A DNA stretch of 11,274 nucleotides from Deltaproteobacteria bacterium (GTDB lineage: Bacteria; Desulfobacterota; Desulfobacteria; Desulfobacterales; UBA11574): positions 1-11,274 of the forward strand of contig JAFDCA010000519.1 in NCBI GenBank assembly GCA_019313025.1, read 5' to 3'. The translations under genes were made by a program, and so were the position numbers. The notes under the pieces are model-generated. The model saw nothing but the letters and a program-made list of their open reading frames with translations, had not been told where the DNA came from and did not search any database. Shown one piece after another: positions 1 to 6,151 of this stretch (position 1 is its first letter; each line of letters begins with the position of its first letter).

Positions 1-129
1 CTAATTGGTAAAGATGGTGGTATTAAACTTAAACGGAATGATCAGATTGATTTAGAAACGATTTTTGAACTTATCGATTCTATGCCAATGCGCAATGATG
101 AAATTCGGCAGAAAAATCAACGATTTTGA
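1..129 (+). CDS. DUF4174 domain protein, C-terminal end (5' truncated by window)
   Basis: Frame 1 is open from the first base to a TGA at 127-129 and gives 42 residues. Visible motifs are LIGKDGGIKL near the start and LIDSMPMRNDEIR near the end. From memory these match the conserved end of DUF4174 proteins (a 'V-L-IGKDGG-K-L' strand, then an 'L-F-LIDAMPMR' helix), a small family of unknown function. The start and any signal peptide lie outside the window. The next gene begins 71 bases downstream on the same strand, and no hairpin with a T-run separates them, so co-transcription is possible. The family call rests on motif recall only; that this is a real coding end is more certain than its name. 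Confidence 0.72.
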   Translation, partial: LIGKDGGIKLKRNDQIDLETIFELIDSMPMRNDEIRQKNQRF

Positions 130-200
130 ATTTTCTATTTAGATTATTCATGTTGAAGGGGTAAGCTCCTGAGAAACTTGAGGTAATAAGGGATATAACC

Positions 201-1178
201 ATGAAAAAGGTTTTGGTTACCGGAGCGACCGGATTTATCGGCATAGAAGTATCCAGACAGCTGGCTGAACGTGACATAAGCCCAAGACTGATGGTAAGAC
301 GTCCCGTGCGTGGCCTTATGCTAAGAAATTTGGAAGCCGAAATCATGCAGGCAGATATACGCAGCCCCAAAAGTTTGCGACGTGTTCTGAGTGGAATTGA
401 TACCGTTATCCATCTTGGAGCCCGAGCTGCTTTTGAACCCTATCCACGTCTGTATCCATCCATCGTCAAGGGTTCCATAAATCTTATGCAGGTGGCAATT
501 GAAGCTCGTGTCAAAAATTTCGTATTTGGAGGCAGTCTGCTGGTTTACGGAGATACCGTCAAACCCATCGATCAAAATACAGAACCCTCTCCTATGTCCG
601 GTTATGGACAGGCCAAGCTCGAGGCCGAGCAGCACCTTGAAGAAATGGCAGCAAAAGCTGGAATCTGCTTTGTATCCTTACGCCTGCCGCATGTTTACGG
701 GGCTCATAGTCTCCTCTTTGATCAGGTTCGGCATGGCAGGGTCTTTTTCCCAGGAAAAGGTGATAATAAGTTTGCGCATATTCACGTTATTGATGCGGCT
801 CGTGCACTCATACACGCCGCTAAAAACACCATGCCAGGCATTTGGGCAGTGGCCGATGAGCTATCATGTACTTGGAATGATTTTTTTGAAACGGTGAAAA
901 CGTATTATCCTCGACTTCGTGTGATGCACGTTCCACAAAAGATATCTTATATAGGGACGCGTATCTTAGACGTCCTATTTGGGTTAACCGCCCAACCGAA
1001 TCCATATCCCAGCGGAGCAATTTCCTGCTGGAATTTACGTTTACCGGTTGTACCAGGAACGATAAACCAATCGATCGGATTGGAACCTAAATTTCCAACC
1101 ATTCACGAAGGCATTCCTGCCGTATTAGACGACTCCATTTCTTTTTATTGGTTGCCGTCCAACCTTGACCGGCTATAA
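201..1178 (+). CDS. NAD-dependent epimerase/dehydratase (extended SDR family)
   Basis: A 325-residue cytoplasmic oxidoreductase or epimerase of the extended short-chain dehydrogenase family. The N-terminal Rossmann fold carries TGATGFIG with glycines 8, 11 and 14. An acidic residue after the DIRS strand and the VIHLGA motif (69-74) line the cofactor pocket. The catalytic set is Ser112 in GGSLLVYG and Tyr135/Lys139 in YGQAK. RLPHVYG (161-167) and HVIDAARAL (195-203) are further family landmarks. The C-terminal region resembles the 3-beta-hydroxysteroid dehydrogenase/sterol-epimerase branch, but the substrate (nucleotide sugar, sterol-like or other) cannot be read from the sequence. The ATG at 201 is chosen because AAGGGA sits at 189-194 and the Rossmann motif follows immediately. 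The gene ends inside a hairpin that may terminate it. Confidence 0.9.
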   Translation: MKKVLVTGATGFIGIEVSRQLAERDISPRLMVRRPVRGLMLRNLEAEIMQADIRSPKSLRRVLSGIDTVIHLGARAAFEPYPRLYPSIVKGSINLMQVAIEARVKNFVFGGSLLVYGDTVKPIDQNTEPSPMSGYGQAKLEAEQHLEEMAAKAGICFVSLRLPHVYGAHSLLFDQVRHGRVFFPGKGDNKFAHIHVIDAARALIHAAKNTMPGIWAVADELSCTWNDFFETVKTYYPRLRVMHVPQKISYIGTRILDVLFGLTAQPNPYPSGAISCWNLRLPVVPGTINQSIGLEPKFPTIHEGIPAVLDDSISFYWLPSNLDRL

Positions 1179-1200
1179 ATAGTATAACCGGTTTGCCTTT
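1168..1200 (+). terminator. Terminator-like hairpin overlapping the SDR stop codon
   Basis: ACCGGCTAT (1168-1176) pairs with ATAACCGGT (1184-1192) except for one C-A mismatch, with a 7-base loop. The stretch TTTGCCTTTT follows. The interrupted T-tract and the mismatch make it a modest rho-independent terminator. It includes the TAA stop of the SDR gene. Confidence 0.5.
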
Positions 1201-1325
1201 TAGGAAATAAATAATACCATGATTTTACTAAAACCCTATTCAAATAAAAATTTAGCAAATTTAAATAAGCAGATTTGTGTGTCAGAGGGTGGAGCGTATT
1301 TAGGTCTGAGTGCCAGAACGCCGTT

Positions 1326-1371
1326 AAAAAAAAACTGCCCGACAACCCGGTAGATTCAGATCATCGGACAG
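1326..1371 (-). terminator. Rho-independent terminator of the 104-residue protein gene
   Basis: On the minus strand CTGTCCGA (1371 to 1364) pairs with TCGGGCAG (1342 to 1335) in an 8-bp stem with one G-U pair. A run of nine T follows directly (1334 to 1326). The loop is about 21 bases. It lies 50 bases beyond the stop of the minus-strand gene at 1421. Confidence 0.8.
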
Positions 1372-1420
1372 ATAGAAAAAACTCTACGAATAAAAATAGA
1401 TAGGCATCAGTTTTTAGAGA

Positions 1421-1735
1421 TTAGCCCGGTACATCTACAGGCGCGGCCCTTCCGCCGATATAATCGATGACTTCATCATAGGTATTGGTTAAGTTGCCCT
1501 TGACACCCTCAATTTCATCTCTTATCGGCTTCCATTCCAGAGGGCATTCCACCCTGAGCTGATGGATCCTGTCTTCCAATTCGGTGACGACCATCTTGAG
1601 GTCTTGAATGTTTGGAAGAATTTTTTCCAGATCTGCGGATCCTAATTGATCGGCTTTACGAATTGTGTCAAAAATTTTTGCTTTCCATACCGTGAGTTCC
1701 ATATCCACGTTCGAACAATAATCTTTTACTTCCAT
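1421..1735 (-). CDS. Small helical protein of unknown function
   Basis: A 104-residue, hydrophilic, probably soluble protein with no signal peptide or membrane segment. I do not recognise its family. Most of the chain (about 8-90) looks alpha-helical, with spaced hydrophobic residues compatible with a coiled coil or helical bundle. A proline-containing break (ECPLEWKP, about 63-70) suggests a helical hairpin, and the tail GGRAAPVDVPG is likely disordered. The start is well supported: AAAGGAGG at 1741-1748 (minus strand) lies 5 bases before the ATG. The gene stands alone, with its own candidate sigma70-type promoter (1826-1854) and a strong terminator (1326-1371), so it is probably a well-expressed monocistronic unit. 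A stress or regulatory accessory role is possible but unsupported. Confidence 0.8.
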   Translation of the reverse strand: MEVKDYCSNVDMELTVWKAKIFDTIRKADQLGSADLEKILPNIQDLKMVVTELEDRIHQLRVECPLEWKPIRDEIEGVKGNLTNTYDEVIDYIGGRAAPVDVPG

Positions 1736-1740
1736 ATTAA

Positions 1741-2209
1741 CCTCCTTTGATTTTTACTGTTTTCTGTAGATAATTTAACCAATTTAAAATAACCTTTAAG
1801 TATTCAAAAAATTCTGTATTTCAAAAATTTAAGATTTAAAAATGGGAAAGTCAATCATTATGTTTAGATATAAATCAGATCAAAAAAATATCCTTTTTGA
1901 TTTTTATATTCATATTTTTTGCGTCGAAGGAGGCAAGAGCTTCCTTATAAACCTAAGGCAATGTGGAATATAGTGATGAAAAAACTTTAGTGAAGGGGGC
2001 TATCGAACTTATTGTCATCAAATTATTCACGACACTTTACCGAAAAATTTTTAAGATTAAATCATAAACATGAGATTTCTGAAAAAAATCCCAAGGAAAC
2101 TACTTAAATCCCAGTGAAAATGTAACGTATAGACACTCTTGTAAACAAAACGTAGGGGCTTCACCTTATTGTAGTCAATGGAATAGTGAGATTTGAAAAA
2201 TATATGTTT
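1741..2209. other. 469-base intergenic region without a gene
   Basis: No reading frame here looks coding on either strand. It holds the ribosome site and candidate promoter of the 104-residue gene. A small hairpin AAGGAGGC-AAGA-GCTTCCTT (1927-1946, one G-T pair) has no T-run after it. Two direct copies of AAATCCCA (2086-2093 and 2106-2113) start exactly 20 bases apart, about two helical turns. At the far edge is the dyad at 2192-2214. Confidence 0.5.
1826..1854 (-). promoter_or_regulatory. Candidate sigma70-type promoter for the 104-residue gene
   Basis: On the minus strand TTGACT (1854-1849; 5 of 6 matches to TTGACA) is followed after 17 bases by TAAATT (1831-1826; 4 of 6 matches to TATAAT). 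Transcription would start near 1819 and leave a leader of roughly 80 bases before the strong ribosome site. Confidence 0.45.
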
Positions 2210-2214
2210 TCAAA
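2192..2214 (-). repeat. Perfect AT-rich inverted repeat over the HAD stop codon
   Basis: TTTGAAAA (2192-2199) and TTTTCAAA (2207-2214) form a perfect 8-bp stem with a 7-base loop, and the TGA stop of the HAD gene lies in one arm. The stem has only one G-C pair per arm and no separate T-run follows, so it is at best a weak terminator or 3'-end stabiliser. Confidence 0.4.
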
Positions 2215-2812
2215 GGTCTATCAAAGTTTTCAATTCTTGGGACAGCAGCTCGGCGGTGGTAAAGAGGATGCCTTTTAGACCCAAGGTCTGAGCGGCCTTT
2301 ACGTGGCCTATGGTGTCGTCGATAAACACAGCCTCCTCAGGTTTAACACTTAATTGGTCGAGTGTCACCTTGAAAGCGATGGGATCAGGCTTGACCACTC
2401 CCTCATCTCCAGAGCAGAAAACGAAGTCGAATAAGTGGAGTATTTTCCAATCCACAAGCCATTTTACTAAACCCGGTGGCGAATTAGAAAGCACCGCAAG
2501 TTTATACTTGCCATGGAGATTATAAATCAGTTTAAGTACCCTTTTGTTAATGGCCTCATCATTATGATAACGGTGACTAAATGCATCGATTTCTTCAGGG
2601 GTGTTCAATCGAAGTTTGGGTCCAATGGCGTACCAGAATTCTTTCATCGTCTTGCGTCCGAGTAATGCGTCCTGCCAGACTTGGCTGCCAAACATAATAG
2701 GGTTAATAGTGTTTGGCGTAAGTCCTAAACCCCTCTCATAGCGAGCAAACAGCGAAGAAGGCTTTTGGGCTGTTATGACCCGTCCAAAATCGAAAATTAT
2801 CGCTCGTATCAT
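2210..2812 (-). CDS. HAD-superfamily hydrolase, class IA type (YihX-like motif I)
   Basis: A 200-residue soluble protein with all four haloacid-dehalogenase motifs. These are FDFGRV with the nucleophile Asp8; LSNS with Ser109/Ser111; Lys141 in VVKPDP; and the FIDD pair Asp165/Asp166, followed by A-A---G (173-178). The four-helix cap lies at about 15-95, typical of class IA. The usual second Asp of motif I (DxD) is Gly10, as in the DLGNV motif of E. coli YihX, a sugar-phosphate phosphatase; I infer a phosphate monoester substrate. The ATG at 2812 has only a weak ribosome site (GAAAGAG), and no in-frame start lies upstream. It follows the kinase gene by 63 bases, probably in one operon, so the two may act on the same metabolite. 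Confidence 0.88.
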   Translation of the reverse strand: MIRAIIFDFGRVITAQKPSSLFARYERGLGLTPNTINPIMFGSQVWQDALLGRKTMKEFWYAIGPKLRLNTPEEIDAFSHRYHNDEAINKRVLKLIYNLHGKYKLAVLSNSPPGLVKWLVDWKILHLFDFVFCSGDEGVVKPDPIAFKVTLDQLSVKPEEAVFIDDTIGHVKAAQTLGLKGILFTTAELLSQELKTLIDL

Positions 2813-2875
2813 ATGTTATGCTCTTTCTTGCGGTAAAGTATGATCTACAAACGCACCCTACTAAATACCTACACT

Positions 2876-4030
2876 TCAAAAATAAGATAATCCCGCATTA
2901 TTGCTCTTGGATTTACTCATTGCTGCATGACCTACTTCTATAAGACTTTGTCGATGAATTAAAGGCCAGTCGCTAAGTGCCAATAATTCCCGGAGGAACT
3001 CCTTGATTTCGAACGTTTGCGAACGCTTCTTTATCATTTGCTCGATGGAAACGCAAAGCCAGATGGCGCGGATATAATCTGGCAGAGCGCACACTTCATC
3101 TTCACAAAGCCATGCGCTTTCAACCTGGGTCCTCACCAAAATGTCTGAGGCTGGTTGTAACGCGCTAATATAACGTAAAACATTCTTATCAGGCGACCGC
3201 AGAGCATTAGCATAGTGTTTCAAAAAGCCGGCAAACCTGTCCCACTCCAAAACGCCGGAATACGCTAAATGCTCCATTTCTCCGTTTATAGGAGAGGCAA
3301 AGTAAATCAGTGCCTCGGCCAACTCAACAATTCGAGGCTGATAACGAGCTTTATCAAAATCCACAAGTCCAACGATGCAATCGTTCTTAAAAATCAAATT
3401 TCCGGCATGATAGTCTCCGTGGATAACCAAGTGAGGAAGTTGCTTAAACGAACTCAGACGTGATGACAAATCCGCTGCATGACTTGCTAATGCTTCAACC
3501 AAATCGATAACAGGTCCTTGGCAAAGTTCCGAGTCTTCGGAAAGAAATAACAAATTAGAAGTTAGGACGGTGGGGCAATACAATCTGCCAACACTGCACA
3601 AGTCTTGGGACATGAAACTTTGTACATGTGCGTGGTAAAAGCCTAATGCATTGGCAGCTGCGATGAGATGGGCCGAGTTGTTCTGTTGATAAGGTTTACC
3701 AACAATCAACTCTTGGATTTCGTAAAATTCTCCATCCAGAATCAAAAGTGTCTCGTTCCTCCGAGTAGGAATTATATCTGGTGCAGGAAACCCTGAACGA
3801 CGAAGATGTTTAATGAGACCGTGTTGAGCGCGTATGAGGTCTGCGTTTCGTAACTCAGGGTGTCTTTTCTTAAAAAAATATCGCCCTTGAATAGTTTCAA
3901 CAATCCAGTTTTCGTTAACAACGCCCTGCTCGACCCTGAAGGCCCTTTCCAACTCTCCTAAATTATAGAAGTTGAGAACTCTCTTTAGTTCATCTTTTTT
4001 TGTCAACGACCATGTCCCCGATTTTATCAA
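2876..4030 (-). CDS. APH/ChoK-fold phosphotransferase (small-molecule kinase)
   Basis: A 384-residue protein of the aminoglycoside phosphotransferase/choline kinase/homoserine kinase II fold. VVNENWIVET and GRYFFKKRHPE (about 37-59) form the nucleotide-binding sheet with Lys54/Lys55. YEIQELIVG (103-111) is the hinge. HGDYHAGN (204-211) is the catalytic loop with Asp206 and Asn211, and VDFDKARY (223-230) carries the metal-binding Asp224. The family phosphorylates hydroxyl groups of small molecules; the substrate is not evident. The only supported start is TTG at 4030, because a TGA lies just upstream in frame. A second TTG at codon 9, preceded by GGGGA, is an alternative. Lying between ino1 and a HAD hydrolase, it could work on an inositol, sugar or polyol compound (inference). 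A resistance role is unlikely from context. Confidence 0.85.
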   Translation of the reverse strand: MIKSGTWSLTKKDELKRVLNFYNLGELERAFRVEQGVVNENWIVETIQGRYFFKKRHPELRNADLIRAQHGLIKHLRRSGFPAPDIIPTRRNETLLILDGEFYEIQELIVGKPYQQNNSAHLIAAANALGFYHAHVQSFMSQDLCSVGRLYCPTVLTSNLLFLSEDSELCQGPVIDLVEALASHAADLSSRLSSFKQLPHLVIHGDYHAGNLIFKNDCIVGLVDFDKARYQPRIVELAEALIYFASPINGEMEHLAYSGVLEWDRFAGFLKHYANALRSPDKNVLRYISALQPASDILVRTQVESAWLCEDEVCALPDYIRAIWLCVSIEQMIKKRSQTFEIKEFLRELLALSDWPLIHRQSLIEVGHAAMSKSKSNNAGLSYF

Positions 4031-4239
4031 CCAGTTATCTCATATCCTAAAATTTTATTTGTAAGGAGGCCCAGAATTGAATTGGCGTCTGGTTGTGGTT
4101 CTATTGTGCTATGTTTTACAACCAATGAGAAAGATGACAAACAATAAATAGAAAACTAACCTCTATCTTTATTGAGGACTCAATTGGAAGAATCAGACTA
4201 GGTAATCGGTATTGAAAATCGGTTTTTTTGGTTCAGAAA

Positions 4240-5334
4240 TTATCTGTTTGAAATAAAATCTTTCACCAATGAAAATGCGACATCGTCTGTATATTGAATC
4301 GGTGGATGCTTGCAATAATAGGCAGAAGGGGCTTCCAGAACCCCTCCGACATTTCTATCGATGGCCAGTTTGCATAGCCGGATACAATCGATAGCCGCAC
4401 CGGCAGAATTGGGTGAATCCTCAACAGATAACCTCAGTTCAAGGTTCATGGGGATATCACCAAAAAGTCTACCTTCCATTCGGATAAAACATACTTTGTT
4501 GTCATTGAGCCATGGAACATAGTCACTGGGGCCAATGTGTATGTTGCGGTCTTCAAGCTCTTCTTCCATAACAGCCTGAACAGCCGCTGTTTTCGACCTC
4601 TTTTTTTTGTAAAGCCGCTTTCTGTTCAACATGTTTAAAAAATCGGTGTTCCCTCCGGTATTTAATTGATATGTCTTTTCTAACTTCGCACCACGTTTTT
4701 CAAACAGGTTGGCCAATGCCCGATGAATAATCGTTGCACCGAGTTGGGATTTAATGTCGTCACCGATGATGGGAATTCCCATGGACTTAAACTGTTCGGC
4801 CCATAAAGGATCACTCGCAATAAAAACAGGGATGTTGTTGATGAATGAAACGCCCGCCTCCAGGGCACATTCGGCATAAAATCTTGATGCAGCCTCGGAA
4901 CCCACCGGCATATAATTTAAAAGGACTTCCGTGCCGGACTGCCTTAAAGTTTCAATAACATCGTTCTTGGTCGGTTCTTTTTGGTCAGAAATTAAAAAAG
5001 AATGACCAGGGTCATGGTCTTTCATATGCTCCGAAAAACCGTCCAGTATTTTCCCCATGGACACCTTAATCCCGGCCTTTGGCATACTATTTACAAATTT
5101 TTTAGTGCAGTTGGGCCGCTTAAAAATGGCGTCATGGACATCTTTACCCACTTTTCTCTGATCAATGTCAAACGCCGAAACTATTTTTATGTCACAAGGC
5201 GTGTATCCATTTATTGACCAATTTAGAATTCCGATGGCGTCACTGCGGTTTTTTTCTCGGTAGTAAATTATTCCTTGTAAAAGCGAACTTGCACAGTTGC
5301 CAACACCCACTATACCGATTTTAATGGGATCCAT
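4240..5334 (-). CDS. ino1: myo-Inositol-1-phosphate synthase (inositol-3-phosphate synthase)
   Basis: Converts D-glucose 6-phosphate to 1L-myo-inositol 1-phosphate with a bound NAD (EC 5.5.1.4), in the cytoplasm; this is the first step of inositol synthesis. The N-terminal GIVGVGNCASS (Gly10, Gly12, Ala15) is the NAD loop. Family signatures follow: MPVGSE (142-147), IPVFIASDPLWA (168-179), GDDIKSQ (191-197), QLNTGGNTDFLNML (223-236), HIGPSD and SPNSAGAAID (307-316). The 364 residues match the short actinobacterial/archaeal type, not the longer eukaryotic one. The open frame extends to a TTG at 5346, but the ATG at 5334 fits better: MDPIKIGIVG puts the Rossmann strand at the start and GGA lies 8 bases upstream. 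A kinase and a HAD phosphatase-like gene follow on the same strand after a 209-base gap. Confidence 0.95.
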   Translation of the reverse strand: MDPIKIGIVGVGNCASSLLQGIIYYREKNRSDAIGILNWSINGYTPCDIKIVSAFDIDQRKVGKDVHDAIFKRPNCTKKFVNSMPKAGIKVSMGKILDGFSEHMKDHDPGHSFLISDQKEPTKNDVIETLRQSGTEVLLNYMPVGSEAASRFYAECALEAGVSFINNIPVFIASDPLWAEQFKSMGIPIIGDDIKSQLGATIIHRALANLFEKRGAKLEKTYQLNTGGNTDFLNMLNRKRLYKKKRSKTAAVQAVMEEELEDRNIHIGPSDYVPWLNDNKVCFIRMEGRLFGDIPMNLELRLSVEDSPNSAGAAIDCIRLCKLAIDRNVGGVLEAPSAYYCKHPPIQYTDDVAFSLVKDFISNR

Positions 5335-5417
5335 ATAAATATCCAATAAAGAGTCGAATAATATTAATGATTGAATTTAAGATATATAGATAAAACATAC
5401 TCAAGTCGGCAGTTAAA

Positions 5418-5446
5418 TTCAAATATTATCTGCAGACAATTTTGAA
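5418..5446. promoter_or_regulatory. Imperfect palindrome between the divergent ino1 and hemerythrin genes
   Basis: The core ATTATCTGCAGACAAT (5425-5440) is a 16-bp palindrome with one mismatched pair. TTCAAA (5418-5423) and TTTGAA (5441-5446) extend it on both sides with a one-base offset. It lies 84-112 bases upstream of the ino1 ATG and about 126 bases upstream of the hemerythrin ATG. It could be a regulator site shared by both; in such AT-rich DNA, chance is also possible. Confidence 0.3.
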
Positions 5447-5571
5447 TCTGAGTTTGAACAATCCATCAACAATAATTCAAAGTATCAACGTTTGTTTATT
5501 TATTTTAAATCGTTACCGATTTCGAAAAATAACCTTAAAAAAACCTCACCCACCCTATGAAAGGGGGATTT

Positions 5572-5982
5572 ATGGACATCATCAATGCGCTTGTTGCGCA
5601 CCATCTAGTTCTATGGCTACTTTACAGGCAGTCGAAAAATAATCCGACTCTATTTGGTAAGCTTATCCGTCACTTGGTCATACACCACACCATGGAAGAA
5701 AAATAGTTCTATGATCAGCTTGAAACCATTCCCGAAGCCCGACACGATGCGCTGGAAGCCGTTAACGAACATCATATTATCGAACTGATCATTAAAGATT
5801 CCGAAGGTTTTCCCCATGATCACGGACATTTCCCCATCAAAATCGAAGGATTGGGCAAATACACCATTCATCATCTCGACGAGGAGGAAAATGACATTTT
5901 CCCGGCAGCTTGAAAACTGTTATCCAACGATGACCTCAAACTTCTCGGACGGCTATTTGAAGAAGCGAATGATAAACTGTAG
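5572..5982 (+). pseudogene. Hemerythrin (HHE domain) gene interrupted by in-frame stop codons
   Basis: Read through its stops, this frame encodes a 136-residue four-helix hemerythrin domain of the type that binds a di-iron centre for O2 sensing or storage, or for iron or NO handling. It starts at ATG 5572 (MDIINALVAHH), 4-5 bases after AAGGGGG. Metal-ligand segments are present in order: His10/11, H-H-T-M-E-E (38-43), NEHH (65-68) and HHLDEEE (100-106). Codon 45 is TAG (5704-5706) and codon 114 is TGA (5911-5913). The TAG at 5980-5982 after ANDKL may be the natural end, since family members stop near there. No frameshift is needed, and both internal stops are one C-to-T change from Gln or Arg. 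The frame next closes at TAA 6034. Recent decay is most likely; stop-codon readthrough or a sequence error cannot be excluded. Confidence 0.8.
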
Positions 5983-6089
5983 GAGGTTGTGTTGCCCGAT
6001 CTTCCAAAGAAGATTATCTCTCGAAGCCCTCCTTAATACAGGCATTATGCAGAAACATCCTTCATTATCGCGCCGATAATAATTAATTA

Positions 6090-6140
6090 AATGGTATTCA
6101 TATTCCTATTTTTTCTATATGAAGAAGCAGTAATACCATT
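6090..6140. repeat. Nested inverted repeat between convergent genes
   Basis: AATGGTATT (6090-6098) and AATACCATT (6132-6140) are perfect 9-bp inverted arms 33 bases apart. Directly inside, CATAT (6099-6103) pairs with ATATG (6117-6121), so the left arm is continuous and the right arm has a 10-base bulge. A run of six T lies in the loop. It sits between the hemerythrin remnant (+) and the end of the FAD oxidoreductase gene (-). It may act as a two-way transcript end, but no T-run follows the outer stem on either strand. Confidence 0.45.
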
Positions 6141-6151
6141 AGAGATGCAAA

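Noticed and set aside
4031..4239. Riboswitch or terminator between ino1 and the kinase gene
   Set aside because: Only short pairings are seen (CCAGA/TCTGG at 4071-4092; GGTTGT/ACAACC further left), with no T-run on the relevant strand and no recognisable riboswitch core.
5335..5346. TTG start four codons upstream for ino1
   Set aside because: No ribosome site precedes it, and the ATG at 5334 places the Rossmann strand correctly.
5442..5642. Plus-strand open frame of 66 codons before and into the hemerythrin region
   Set aside because: It overlaps the start of the hemerythrin frame in another phase, lacks a ribosome site, and gives a low-complexity product.
5650..5874. Minus-strand open frame of 74 codons opposite the hemerythrin remnant
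   Set aside because: It is antisense to a clear hemerythrin frame, has no matching ribosome site, and its composition is a shadow of that gene.
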